Shown: piece by piece, positions 30,279 through 38,785 of the stretch
Layout of the letters: every line of letters starts with the position of its first letter
How positions within the stretch are numbered: position 1 is the stretch's first letter
DNA from: Faecalibacterium sp. I3-3-89
GTDB lineage: Bacteria; Bacillota; Clostridia; Oscillospirales; Ruminococcaceae
Assembly (NCBI RefSeq): GCF_023347275.1
Contig: NZ_CP094468.1
Location: 1,922,001-1,986,000, forward strand
Direction of reading: 5' to 3'
Length of the DNA stretch: 64,000 bases
Position numbers and translations under genes: made by a program
Notes under the pieces: generated by a model
What the model saw: the letters and a program-made list of their open reading frames with translations, nothing else
Database searches by the model: none
Told to the model about the DNA's origin: nothing

Positions 30279-30559
30279 CGGACGAGGCGGCGCAGAAAAC
30301 CGCCCGGCGTGTGCTCTGCGGTATATTCCAGCGTGTCCACCCGGCCTGCAAGCTTTACCTCGCCCTTGTCGAGGTCGAGGCTGGTGATGCTCAGCTCTGC
30401 CCCGGTCAGCTCCAGCGTGCCCTTCGAGGTCAGGAGGGCCGCGCCCTCTGCGTCGCAGCGGAGGACCCGCCGCACGCCGGTGGCGGTCAGCCTGTTCCGC
30501 CCCTCCAAGATGAGGTCATGCGGCAGGGCCTGCTCCGGCTTTGCGTCCTGCTGTTTCAT
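30275..30559 (-). CDS. yabP: YabP-family sporulation protein
   Basis: 94 residues. LILEGRNRLTATGVRRVLRCD followed by G.LELTGAELSITSLDLDKGEVKLAGRVDTLEY corresponds to the YabP/YqfC beta domain. In Bacillus YabP is made under sigma-E and acts with YabQ in cortex assembly. The start is supported by GGGAGGGG. Confidence 0.85.
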   Translation of the reverse strand: MKQQDAKPEQALPHDLILEGRNRLTATGVRRVLRCDAEGAALLTSKGTLELTGAELSITSLDLDKGEVKLAGRVDTLEYTAEHTPGGFLRRLVR

Positions 30560-30616
30560 GGCACACCCCTCCCCTTTTCTGTCATCCTATGCGGGGAGGA
30601 GCCTGCTTATGCCGTT

Positions 30617-30904
30617 TTACTCGGCCTGTGCCGGGTCGTGGGCGGCAGCGAGGACGCTGTCCTGCTCGATGATCTCGTACATTTCCCGGGCCACGTCCTT
30701 GGTGCGCGGCTCCACATCGGAGAGGACTTTGACCTTGATGGGCCGGTTGCCGAACGTCACCTCGATGATGTCCCCGGCCTTGACGGCCTGACTGGCCTTG
30801 GCTGTCTTGCCATTGATGAGGATGCGGCCCGCATCGGCCACCTCATTTGCCACAGTGCGGCGCTTGATGAGCCGCGAAACCTTCAGATATTTGTCTAAGC
30901 GCAT
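30617..30904 (-). CDS. rqcP: RqcP (YabO/HslR-like) S4-domain ribosome quality control factor
   Basis: 95 residues. MRLDKYLKVSRLIKRRTVANE is the S4 RNA-binding motif, followed by INGK.AK.S..VK.GD..E. The family binds 50S-tRNA complexes and helps RqcH add alanine tails to stalled chains. The yabO position directly before yabP is as in Bacillus. AAGGAG precedes the ATG. Confidence 0.9.
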   Translation of the reverse strand: MRLDKYLKVSRLIKRRTVANEVADAGRILINGKTAKASQAVKAGDIIEVTFGNRPIKVKVLSDVEPRTKDVAREMYEIIEQDSVLAAAHDPAQAE

Positions 30905-30919
30905 TCTAAACTCCTTATC

Positions 30920-31053
30920 AACCTCTCAGTCTCGCTGTCGCTCGACAGCTCCCCTACCGAGGGGAGCCTCTGGCGAAGAGGGAAAGCTTTCCGGAATGCC
31001 AAGGCCTCTCCTCGATAGGAGAGGTGGCACGCCATAGGCGTGACGGAGAGGTT
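30920..31053 (-). repeat. MITE-like repeat family B, copy 2
   Basis: Bounded by AACCTCTC and GAGAGGTT. In reverse complement it carries CACCTCTCCTATCGAGGAGAGG, CCTTGGCATTCCG, CCTCTTCGCCAGAGG and CTCCCCTCGGTAGGGGAG in the same order as 19412-19545. It separates the HU gene (with its terminator) from rqcP. Confidence 0.75.
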
Positions 31054-31063
31054 ATCCCTCCTA

Positions 31064-31100
31064 CAAAAAAACCGCCGGGCCTAAAGGTTCCGGCGGCGGT
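31064..31100 (-). terminator. Terminator of the HU gene
   Basis: CCGCCGG (31072-31078) pairs with CCGGCGG (31090-31096); T8 on the minus strand. Confidence 0.8.
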
Positions 31101-31110
31101 GGGGCCTCTC

Positions 31111-31380
31111 TTACAGGGTGTCCTTCAGAGACTTGCCCGGCTTGAACACGATGCTCTTGGAAGCAGCGATGGTGATCGGCTCGCGGGTGCGGGGGTTGAT
31201 GCCCTGACGCTCTGCGCGCTCACGCACCTCGAAGGTGCCGAAGCCGGAGATGGAGATCTTCTCGCCCTCGGCCATCGCCTTGCCCAGTGCCTCGAATGCG
31301 GCGTTGACAGCCATCTCGGCGCTCTTCTTGCTCATCTCAGTGTTTGCCGCAACCTGTGCGATCAGATCGGTCTTGGTCAT
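31111..31380 (-). CDS. hup: HU-family DNA-binding protein
   Basis: 89 residues from MTKTDLIAQVA (GGAGG upstream). Contains GEKISISGFGTFEVRERAERQGINPRT, the beta-arm signature of HU, and ends FKPGKSLKDTL. Bends and packages DNA as a dimer. Located between mazG and rqcP as in many Firmicutes. mazG stops 32 bases upstream, so they may share a transcript, with the HU terminator ending it. Confidence 0.95.
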   Translation of the reverse strand: MTKTDLIAQVAANTEMSKKSAEMAVNAAFEALGKAMAEGEKISISGFGTFEVRERAERQGINPRTREPITIAASKSIVFKPGKSLKDTL

Positions 31381-31412
31381 AATAAAAGCCTCCACAATAT
31401 TCTCAACATTTT

Positions 31413-32138
31413 CTATTCGAGCAGACGGTGTATCCGTCTGGTACCCGTTTCCGTTTCGTCTGCTTCCAGCCTCTGGGTGAACCGCTTGGCCGCGAAGGTC
31501 AGGGCCTCCTCAGCGTCCACACCGGCCAGCCGCATGGCGTCTGCAGCGGCAAGCAGCAGCTCACCGGCGCTCTCCTGCGTCTGTGCCTCGTCCCACCCGG
31601 CTTTGGCGCTGTCCAGCGCTCTGGCTGCCCCGGCGGCATCCTCCGGCCCGCAGCCGAACCGCGCGGCCCGCTTCTGGAGCTTCTGGGCGCGCATCAGGGC
31701 GGGCAGGGTCAGCGGCACGGTGTCCAGCTCGTCGGCCAGCGTGGTGCGGCCCTTTTCCTTATTCTTGAGCGCATCCCAGCCGTTTATACCAGCATTTTCC
31801 GCCGCCGAGGAAGCGAAGATGTTCGGGTGGCGGAAGACGAGCTTCTCGCACACCTCGCGGCAGACCTTCTCCATATCGAAGCGGCCCCGCTCCTCCTCGA
31901 TGACGGTGTGGAACACCACCTGCATCAGGACGTCGCCCAGCTCTTCCTGCATCATGGCCGGGTCGTCGGCGTCGATGGCCTCCAGCGCCTCGCAGGTCTC
32001 CTCCAGAAAGTTTTTCCGGATGGAGGCATGAGTCTGCACCTTGTCCCACGGACAGCCGGTGTCCCTGTCCCGCAGGATGCGGATGATCTCCACGAGGTCC
32101 TCCGCCGTATAGTGTTCACGCGGCGTCCAGTCCTGCAT
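31413..32138 (-). CDS. mazG: MazG-type nucleoside triphosphate pyrophosphohydrolase
   Basis: 241 residues from MQDWTPREHYTAEDL (AAGGAGA upstream). GCPWDKVQTHASIR, EE..E and EELGDVLMQVVFH form the first MazG active site; the second half is a weaker MazG repeat, typical for the long bacterial form. Hydrolyses NTPs to NMP and pyrophosphate, a house-cleaning role. Corresponds to Bacillus yabN without its N-terminal methylase-like domain. Confidence 0.92.
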   Translation of the reverse strand: MQDWTPREHYTAEDLVEIIRILRDRDTGCPWDKVQTHASIRKNFLEETCEALEAIDADDPAMMQEELGDVLMQVVFHTVIEEERGRFDMEKVCREVCEKLVFRHPNIFASSAAENAGINGWDALKNKEKGRTTLADELDTVPLTLPALMRAQKLQKRAARFGCGPEDAAGAARALDSAKAGWDEAQTQESAGELLLAAADAMRLAGVDAEEALTFAAKRFTQRLEADETETGTRRIHRLLE

Positions 32139-32184
32139 GGCCGTCTCCTTTCTGCGTGCCGAAAGCATCTGCGAACAGATTCAA

Positions 32185-32213
32185 ATTGTACCGCAGAATC
32201 CACCGGAATGCAA
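32185..32213 (-). promoter_or_regulatory. Promoter of mazG-hup
   Basis: Minus strand -35 TTGCAT (32213-32208), 17-bp spacer, -10 TACAAT (32190-32185). Confidence 0.7.
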
Positions 32214-32265
32214 GGGCCGAAGCCTATTTTCCGGCTTTTTGCGGCAAAATTTTCATTTCATTCAC

Positions 32266-32302
32266 AACAAAAGGCGGCATCCCCCCGGGGGACACCGCCC
32301 TG
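32266..32302 (-). terminator. Terminator of the zinc-ribbon gene
   Basis: GGCGGCATCCCCCC pairs with GGGGGACACCGCC (about 32273-32300). On the minus strand TTTTG follows. Confidence 0.75.
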
Positions 32303-32312
32303 CGCAGGTCTG

Positions 32313-32762
32313 TTACAGCTGTGCGCCGCACTTGTTGCAGAACAGCGCATCGTCCGAGACGGGTGCGCCGCACTGAGGGCAGGTCTTGGCCTCGTCGGCC
32401 TCAGGCTTTTCCTCGGCAGACGCTGCGGGGGCATCCTCCGTCACGTCGGCGTCGGCCTCGTCCTTCTCCTCGAAGGTGGTCTCGATGATGACATCCGGCT
32501 CGAGAGAGGCTTTCAGGTCGGCAAGCTCCTGCTCGATGTTGGCGATCATCTCGATGTATTTGTCCACAAGGGGCTGGTTCTCCTCGTTGCCCTTGGCCAG
32601 ACTATACACCAGAGCGCCCAGCTGGCGCTGCGCCTTGTACAGCTTGCCCTGTGCGTTCACGATCTTGGCCTGCGTCCGGCCCTTTTCGGCCAGATCCAGC
32701 GCGGCATTTTTGCCTTTCTCGGCATACTCGAGGCCCATTTCCTTGATCTTATTGAAGTCCAT
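32313..32762 (-). CDS. Zinc-ribbon protein with N-terminal coiled coil
   Basis: 149 residues from MDFNKIKEMGLEYAEKGKNAA. A helical/coiled-coil part (1-85) rich in Lys and Gln is followed by a long acidic linker (about 88-127) and a C-terminal zinc ribbon CPQC...CNKC. No membrane segment. Proteins of this make-up are common and uncharacterised in Clostridia. Monocistronic, with its own promoter and terminator. Confidence 0.8.
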   Translation of the reverse strand: MDFNKIKEMGLEYAEKGKNAALDLAEKGRTQAKIVNAQGKLYKAQRQLGALVYSLAKGNEENQPLVDKYIEMIANIEQELADLKASLEPDVIIETTFEEKDEADADVTEDAPAASAEEKPEADEAKTCPQCGAPVSDDALFCNKCGAQL

Positions 32763-32862
32763 AAAAGACACCTCACTTGTCTGTGCCCGGGTGGGCAGCA
32801 CTCCTCTGCGTTTTCTGCTCAGGCTGTCCCTGTGCCGCCGGAGATTATTTTCATTATAGCGC

Positions 32863-32891
32863 ACTCCCCGGGGGAATGCAACGAATCCCAC
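32863..32891 (-). promoter_or_regulatory. Promoter of the zinc-ribbon gene
   Basis: Minus strand -35 TTGCAT (32891-32886), 17-bp spacer, -10 TATAAT (32868-32863). Confidence 0.75.
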
Positions 32892-32966
32892 CCAAGTTTT
32901 ACAGAATGGTGCGGATTTGGAAACAGTTTTTTCGCAATTTGCCCAGTTTCGGCGTTCTGACGTCCT

Positions 32967-33902
32967 TTAAAGCTCGCCTGCGTAGAACTCCCGCAGCATA
33001 CTGCCGGCGGGCAGCAGATCCAGCTCCACCGGGGTGACGTGCTCGAAGCGGCGGGCCGTCTCGTCCCAAAGCTCGGCGTTGTGGCCTTCCAGCGTGAAGC
33101 GCTGGCAGACCTTCCGCAGCAGCTTGGCGATCAGGCCCAGCTCATAGGTGAAGGAGGTGTCCAGCAGGAAATCTGCCGTGGTCTTGAAACCCTTGATATA
33201 CCGCGTCTCGCCGTCGAGGACCCGGTCCCACATGGCGAGGGTCTTGGCGGGGCTGCGACCCCGGGCGGCAGCATCCCGCAGGGTGCGGCGGCACAGGCGG
33301 ATGTCCTGTGTGTTGATGACCCGGCGGCCGTCGATGCAGTATTCCTCCCGCAGACCGGCATAAATGCGGTAGACGTCGTCACCCTTTACGAGGCCCGTCA
33401 GCTCCGGGTTCAGGGCGTGGATGCCCTCCACGATGCAGACGCCGCCCTCGAGGTCCAGCGCCTCCGTCTCGGAGGAGCGGGACTCTGTGGCAAAGTCGTA
33501 GATTGGCAGCACGGTCTTGCCGGTGGTGCTCAGCTCGCTGAGGCACTGGCGGATGAGGGGCATATCCAGCGTGTCGGGGTTCTCGTAGTCCAGCGTGCCG
33601 TCGGGCAGGCGGGGGTAATACTGCGCCCCCTTGAAGAAATTGTCCAGACTGATGACGTGGGCGGGCGTGCCGGAGGCTTCCAGCGCCTCGGCCACCTTGT
33701 GCGCCGAGGTGGTCTTGCCGCTGGCCGACGGGCCGGTGAGCATGACGATCTTGGCGCGGGAATCCCTGATCTTCCGGGCGGCATACTCCACCCGCTGGCG
33801 GTAGCTCTGCTCGCTCATCTGCGCCAGCGCCGCCGGATTCTGGGCTGCAACATTATACAGGTCGATCTCAACCAGACGTTTCGGTACCCAAATCGTGATC
33901 AT
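32967..33902 (-). CDS. Uridine-kinase-like nucleoside kinase (PRK/UDK superfamily)
   Basis: 311 residues from ATG 33902, with GGAG 14 bases before. A 45-residue helical N-terminal extension precedes the P-loop GPSASGKTTSAHKVAEAL. SLDNFFKG and the D-Y-x-x-P-D-T block follow, as in uridine kinases, then VCIVEGIHALN. A C-terminal helical extension completes it. Clostridial genomes often carry this long form, usually with an N-terminal TGS/threonyl-tRNA-synthetase-like part, which is absent here. The start overlaps the end of hemZ by 35 bases, so translation is probably coupled. Substrate not certain. Confidence 0.85.
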   Translation of the reverse strand: MITIWVPKRLVEIDLYNVAAQNPAALAQMSEQSYRQRVEYAARKIRDSRAKIVMLTGPSASGKTTSAHKVAEALEASGTPAHVISLDNFFKGAQYYPRLPDGTLDYENPDTLDMPLIRQCLSELSTTGKTVLPIYDFATESRSSETEALDLEGGVCIVEGIHALNPELTGLVKGDDVYRIYAGLREEYCIDGRRVINTQDIRLCRRTLRDAAARGRSPAKTLAMWDRVLDGETRYIKGFKTTADFLLDTSFTYELGLIAKLLRKVCQRFTLEGHNAELWDETARRFEHVTPVELDLLPAGSMLREFYAGEL

Positions 33903-35337
33903 AAAAATCAGCCACTCCTTTTTTCCGCTCCAGCACCTCATCGAAGCGCTGGATGTATTCCGTCGGATACTTGAAATTAAAGATGCGCTGCATCCGCCTG
34001 CCGCCGTCGGCCACCAGCTTAGTGCTGCCGCCTGCGCCAGCCGAGAGGATGGTCTGGACCTCTTCCATGATATAGATATTATAATACCCCTCGTGGCCCG
34101 GCTTGCACCAGCCCACATTTTCCAGATTCTGAAGGGTGTTTTTCTGACGATAGAGGTAGTAGGGACGGTAGCCTGCCTCGGCCAGCAGATGACACTTTTC
34201 CAGCATGGCGGCAACGTCCGCGTAGTCGTTCTCCTTCTGGTCCTCGATGACGATGCGGGAGGCCCGCTTGAGGGTCAGGGTGTGGACGGTGATGTTCTCG
34301 GGGTTAAGGGCGATGGCCTGACGCAGGCTTTTTTCGAAGCCCTCCACCGTGTCGCCGGGCAGACCCGCGATGAGGTCCATGTTGATGTCGTCATGGCCTG
34401 CGGCCCGGGCCTCGGCGTAGCAGTCGAGGATGTCCTGCGCCGAATGCTTCCGGCCGATGTTCGCCAGCACCTCGTCGGAGAAGGTCTGGGGGTTGATAGA
34501 GATGCGGGTCGCGCCGTACTCCTTGATGACCGCCAGCTTTTCGGCGTCAGTGCAGTCGGGGCGTCCGGCCTCCACCGTATACTCCACGAGAGCGGAAAGG
34601 TCGAAGCAGTCCCGCACTGTTCCCATGAGCTGGCGCAGCTGCGCCGCCGAGAGGCTGGTGGGGGTGCCGCCGCCGATGTAGATGCTGCACAGCTTCAGCC
34701 CGGCCTTGTCTGCCTCCTCCCGGATGGCCTCGACCTCACGGCAGAGGCAGTCCACATAGGGCTGCACCAGCTTGCGGTCCCGGTCGAGGTTGCAGCTGAC
34801 GAAGCTGCAGTAGCTGCACCGGGAGGGACAGAACGGAATGCCGATGTAGAGGCTGTAGGTCTTGGGGGCGCTGCCCGCTTTTAAAATCGGCTCCTGTAGG
34901 TCGGCAATGGCCTTGGCCATCCCGTACTTTTCGGGCGAGCAGTCGAACCGCTTGAGGAAAAAGTCGTCGATCTGCTCCTCCGTCCAGCCTGCGGCCCGCT
35001 TGTCGTGGACGAGGCGCACCGGCCGCACGCCGGTCATCTTGCCCCAAGGGGGGCGGATGCCCGTCCAGCGGCGCAGCAGGTCATAGGTCAGGCTGGCCAG
35101 CGCGAACTCCGGCGTCTCGCCGCCCTCCTCTGCCGGGGCGGGCAGCGGTGCTTCGGCGGTCTGGCTCTTTCCGCCCTGCCGTACCATGGCCCAGAGGCTG
35201 TCGGGCCGCTTCTCAGCCCAGACGCAGTCTGTGCCCTCCTCGGGCGGGGTGAGGGTGAGCGGGGCCATCGGGTAGAACAGGCGGACGAGGTGCTCCACCT
35301 CGTAGCCCGAGCTGAGGCCCGTGATATAGATATTCAT
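33868..35337 (-). CDS. hemZ: HemZ, radical SAM coproporphyrinogen III oxidase-like protein
   Basis: 489 residues. An N-terminal part of about 165 residues typical of HemZ includes TGIRPPWGKMTGVRPVRL. The radical SAM core has CPSRCSYCSF for the 4Fe-4S cluster, IYIGGGTPTSL and the EAGRPD segment. A HemN-like C-terminal region closes it. HemZ is the Firmicute relative of HemN; the exact reaction in organisms without full haem synthesis is unclear. It overlaps the nucleoside kinase start. Confidence 0.9.
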   Translation of the reverse strand: MNIYITGLSSGYEVEHLVRLFYPMAPLTLTPPEEGTDCVWAEKRPDSLWAMVRQGGKSQTAEAPLPAPAEEGGETPEFALASLTYDLLRRWTGIRPPWGKMTGVRPVRLVHDKRAAGWTEEQIDDFFLKRFDCSPEKYGMAKAIADLQEPILKAGSAPKTYSLYIGIPFCPSRCSYCSFVSCNLDRDRKLVQPYVDCLCREVEAIREEADKAGLKLCSIYIGGGTPTSLSAAQLRQLMGTVRDCFDLSALVEYTVEAGRPDCTDAEKLAVIKEYGATRISINPQTFSDEVLANIGRKHSAQDILDCYAEARAAGHDDINMDLIAGLPGDTVEGFEKSLRQAIALNPENITVHTLTLKRASRIVIEDQKENDYADVAAMLEKCHLLAEAGYRPYYLYRQKNTLQNLENVGWCKPGHEGYYNIYIMEEVQTILSAGAGGSTKLVADGGRRMQRIFNFKYPTEYIQRFDEVLERKKGVADFYDHDLGTETSG

Positions 35338-35353
35338 GTGTGTTCCCGCCTTT

Positions 35354-35959
35354 TTATGCGTTTCTCAGTGCATTTCGGATATAGAAGTTGGTGGCGACCT
35401 CCTGCCCGAAGGTGGAGAAATCGCCGTGGCCGGGCAGGATCTGCGCCTCGGGCGGGACGGGCAGGGCTGCGAACTTGCGCAGGCTCTCGTCCATCTTCCG
35501 GCTGTCGCCGCCCTCGAGGTCTGTGCGGCCGATGCTGCCCTGAAACACGGTGTCGCCCACGAAGAAATAGTTCTCGCAGAGCAGCACCACGCTGCCCTCG
35601 GTGTGGCCGGGGGTGTGCCAGACGGTGAAGCGCAGCTCGTCCAGTGTGAGGACTCCGCCCTCCGCGTAGCCGCTGTCCGACTCCCTGAGGGGCAGCAGCT
35701 GGGTACCCTGACAGTCGGCGGCCTCGCAGTAGAGCTTTGCACCCCACTCGCGGCTGAGGACCCCCGCGCTGCCCACATGGTCATAGTGGCCATGGGTGCA
35801 GAGGATGAGGGCCAGCTTTCCGCCCTGCTCTTTCAGGATCTTGTCGTACTCCTGCACCTCTACGGCGGGGTCGATGACAACTGCATGGCCCGCGTCCGAG
35901 ATGAGCAGGAAGCTGTTGGTGTAAAACGGCGCGGGGCCGACCAGATGAAATGCCTTCAT
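35354..35959 (-). CDS. MBL-fold hydrolase (glyoxalase II-like)
   Basis: 201 residues, metallo-beta-lactamase fold with THGHYDHVG, HTPGHTEGS, GDTVF and LPGHGDFST as metal ligands. Short form (YcbL/GloB2-like) of the hydroxyacylglutathione hydrolase group, common in Firmicutes next to dtd and relA. It lies 3 bases after dtd. The substrate is probably a thioester, not certain. Confidence 0.9.
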   Translation of the reverse strand: MKAFHLVGPAPFYTNSFLLISDAGHAVVIDPAVEVQEYDKILKEQGGKLALILCTHGHYDHVGSAGVLSREWGAKLYCEAADCQGTQLLPLRESDSGYAEGGVLTLDELRFTVWHTPGHTEGSVVLLCENYFFVGDTVFQGSIGRTDLEGGDSRKMDESLRKFAALPVPPEAQILPGHGDFSTFGQEVATNFYIRNALRNA

Positions 35960-35962
35960 GGT

Positions 35963-36427
35963 TTACTTCTCTCCTTTGTGCCACTCGTCGGTGTCGATGA
36001 CGATGGTGCAGGGACCCTCGTTGACCAGCGACACCTGCATGTCTGCGCCGAACTCGCCGTGCTGGACGCTCTTGAGGCCCTGCCTGTTCATCTCGGCGAG
36101 GAACAGCTCGTAGGCGTCCACGGCGAGAGGCGGCTTTGCCGCCTTGATGAAGCTGGGGCGGAAGCCTTTTTTGGTGTCGCCGTAAAGGGTGAACTGGCTC
36201 ACCACCAGCGCCGAGTAGCCGAGGTCCTTCGCACTGAGGTTCAGCTTGTCGTTTTCGTCCTTGAAGATGCGAAGGCCCGCACATTTTTCGGCCAGCTTGG
36301 GCACGATGTCGAGGGTGTCGGTGTCCTTGACGCCCAGCAGGATGACGAGGCCGGGGCCGATGGGGCGCGGCTCGCCGCCGTTGACCCGGACGCTGGCCGA
36401 GGATACGGCCTGAATGACTGCACGCAT
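35963..36427 (-). CDS. dtd: D-aminoacyl-tRNA deacylase
   Basis: 154 residues: MRAVIQAVSSASV, SQFTLYGDTKKGFRPSF and a C-terminal NEGPCTIVIDT. The last motif is usually N.GPVT; Cys replaces Val here, a modest change next to the cross-subunit Gly-cisPro. Removes D-amino acids from tRNA. One base after relA, the standard relA-dtd pair of Firmicutes. Confidence 0.95.
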   Translation of the reverse strand: MRAVIQAVSSASVRVNGGEPRPIGPGLVILLGVKDTDTLDIVPKLAEKCAGLRIFKDENDKLNLSAKDLGYSALVVSQFTLYGDTKKGFRPSFIKAAKPPLAVDAYELFLAEMNRQGLKSVQHGEFGADMQVSLVNEGPCTIVIDTDEWHKGEK

Positions 36428-36428
36428 A

Positions 36429-38783
36429 TTAGCTCCTTGTTACCTTGAGCACATCCCGCACCTTGGACAGGCGGGCCACCACGCGGTTGAGGTGCTCGGT
36501 GTTGTTGATGCCGATGGTCAGGCTGATGATGGCGCAGTTGTTTTCCACCTGACGGGCGTTCATGGCGTAGATGGGGACGCGGATGTCTGCCAGTGCGGCC
36601 AGCACATCGGACAGCAGCTCGTTGCGGTTGAGCGCAATGATCTCGAGGCCCGCCTTGTAACTGTCCCGGACGCTGTCGGCCCAGTAGGCCTTGACCCAGC
36701 GGGGGGCGTTGGAGGGGTCCTTCATGCTGGCCACCGCGTTGGCACAGCTCTGCTTGTGGATGGAGACGCCGAATCCCCGGGTGATGAAGCCCACGATGGG
36801 GTCACCGGGCAGGGGCGAGCAGCACTTGGCGAACTTGATGGGGGTGTTGTCGAAGCCCTCCACCACCACGCCGTCGGTGGCGTGGACGCGGCTCAGGTCC
36901 ACCTTCGGCAGATCTTCGATTGTCTTGTTCTCGGCGGCTTCGGCGGCCTTGAGCTTCTGCCACTCCTCTTTCAGCTTGGGCAGGCAGTTGGCGATGGTCA
37001 TGCCGCCGTAGCCGATGGCGGCATAGATCTCCTCTGCGCTGTTCTGGCGCAGGCGGCGGCTGCAGCTGCCCACGAACTCGTCCAGCTGGTCGTCGGGGAT
37101 GAAGATCATCTCTCGGCGCAGCTCCTTGGCCAGCGCGTCGCGGCCCTGCTGGATGTTCTCCTCCCGGCGCATCTTCTTGAACCAGTTGCGGATCTTGCTC
37201 TTGGCCTCGCTGGTGCGCACGATCTTGAGCCAATCGCGGCTGGGGCCTTTGTCCGCCGGGCCGAGGATGACCTCGATGATCTCGCCCGTCGCCACGACAT
37301 GGTCGATGGGGACGATGCGGTTGTTGACCTTGCAGCCCACCATCCGGTTGCCGACGGCAGAGTGGATGGCATAGGCGAAGTCGATGCAGTTGGCACCGGC
37401 AGGCAGGTTGATGACGTCGCCCTTCGGGGTAAAGGCAAAGACCTCCTCCGGCAGCAGGTCACTCTTCAGGTCGTGGAGCAGGTTGCCGGAATCCTCGCTG
37501 ACGCGCTGATTTTCCAGCAGCTGGCTCACCCATGCCAGACGCTCGTCCAGCTTATCGTGGCCGTCGAGGCCCTCCTTGTACTTCCAGTGGGCGGCGACGC
37601 CGTACTCGGCCTGCTCATCCATCTTCCGGGTGCGGATCTGCACCTCAAAGGGGATACCCTCGTGTCCGATGACCGTGGTGTGGAGGCTCTGGTAGCCGTT
37701 GGGCTTGGGGGTAGAGATATAGTCCTTGAAGCGGTTGGGCAGGGGGTGGTACATATCATGGATGAGGCCCAGCGTGCTGTAGCACTCGGCCAGCGTATCC
37801 AGAATGATGCGCACCGCATAGATGTCATAAATTTCGTCGAAGGACTTGTTCTGCATGATGGTCTTGCGGTAGATGCCGTAGATGCTCTTGACTCTCCGCT
37901 TGATGGTGGCGCCCTCGATGCCGCTCTCCTCGAGGCGGTTCTTGATGACGCCCGACACGCTGGCGAGGAACTCGTCCCCGGCGCGCTCGCTGAGCATCTT
38001 GTTGATCTCCCCGTAGCCTACAGGGTCGAGGTAGTGGAGGCTGCGGTCTTCCAGCTCCTCCTTGACGTTCAGGATGCCCAGCCGGTTGGCAATGGGGGCA
38101 TAGACCTCCATGGTCTCCCGGGCCTTGTCGCGGCGCTTCTGCTCCGGCCATGCATCGCCGGTGCGCATATTGTGGAGACGGTCGCAGAGCTTAATGATCA
38201 TGACGCGGACGTCCCGGCTCATGGCCAGCAGCATCTTGCGCAGGTTCTCGGCCTGCAGCTCCTCGATGTTCGAGAACTGGATCTTCGTCAGCTTGGTGAC
38301 GCCGTCCACCAGCAGGGCCACTTCCTCGCCGAAGGCGGCGGTCAGGTCGGCCAGTGTGGTGGGGGTATCCTCCACCACGTCGTGCAGCAGGGCGGCGGCG
38401 ATGCTCTCGGTGTCCATGCCGAGGTCCAGCACGAGGCGGGCCACGGCCAGCGGGTGGCAGATATAGGGCTCACCGCTGCGGCGGCAGACGCCCTTGTGGG
38501 CGTCGTTGGCCATATTGTAGGCTTTTTCGATCATGGCCATGTTGTAGGCCTTGCCGCTGGCCTTGATGGCCTCCACCAGCTTGTCCCACGTCACGATCTC
38601 GGGCCGCACCTCCGAGGGCAGCGTCCCCTCAGGGGCGTTGGCCGGCAGGGCCGTGGCGGCCACGGTCGCCATCTCCGTCACCGGCATGGGCTGGTGGAGA
38701 TGGGTCTTTGCAGAGTAGCTGTCCTCTCCCGCCGCAGCCGACGCTGCGGGCACAGGGGCGGTGATTTTCTTTCCCTCAGGCAT
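36429..38783 (-). CDS. relA: Bifunctional (p)ppGpp synthetase/hydrolase (RelA/SpoT)
   Basis: 784 residues from MPEGKKITAP; this ATG, 2 bases after recJ, has GGAGG at good distance, unlike the ATG 21 bases earlier. HD hydrolase domain with ICHPLAVARL and LLHDVVEDTP; synthetase domain with KSIYGIYRKT, DIYAVRIILD and YQSLHTTV; then TGS and zinc-finger-like regions and a C-terminal ACT domain. Makes and degrades the stringent-response alarmone. Confidence 0.96.
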   Translation of the reverse strand: MPEGKKITAPVPAASAAAGEDSYSAKTHLHQPMPVTEMATVAATALPANAPEGTLPSEVRPEIVTWDKLVEAIKASGKAYNMAMIEKAYNMANDAHKGVCRRSGEPYICHPLAVARLVLDLGMDTESIAAALLHDVVEDTPTTLADLTAAFGEEVALLVDGVTKLTKIQFSNIEELQAENLRKMLLAMSRDVRVMIIKLCDRLHNMRTGDAWPEQKRRDKARETMEVYAPIANRLGILNVKEELEDRSLHYLDPVGYGEINKMLSERAGDEFLASVSGVIKNRLEESGIEGATIKRRVKSIYGIYRKTIMQNKSFDEIYDIYAVRIILDTLAECYSTLGLIHDMYHPLPNRFKDYISTPKPNGYQSLHTTVIGHEGIPFEVQIRTRKMDEQAEYGVAAHWKYKEGLDGHDKLDERLAWVSQLLENQRVSEDSGNLLHDLKSDLLPEEVFAFTPKGDVINLPAGANCIDFAYAIHSAVGNRMVGCKVNNRIVPIDHVVATGEIIEVILGPADKGPSRDWLKIVRTSEAKSKIRNWFKKMRREENIQQGRDALAKELRREMIFIPDDQLDEFVGSCSRRLRQNSAEEIYAAIGYGGMTIANCLPKLKEEWQKLKAAEAAENKTIEDLPKVDLSRVHATDGVVVEGFDNTPIKFAKCCSPLPGDPIVGFITRGFGVSIHKQSCANAVASMKDPSNAPRWVKAYWADSVRDSYKAGLEIIALNRNELLSDVLAALADIRVPIYAMNARQVENNCAIISLTIGINNTEHLNRVVARLSKVRDVLKVTRS

Positions 38784-38785
38784 CT

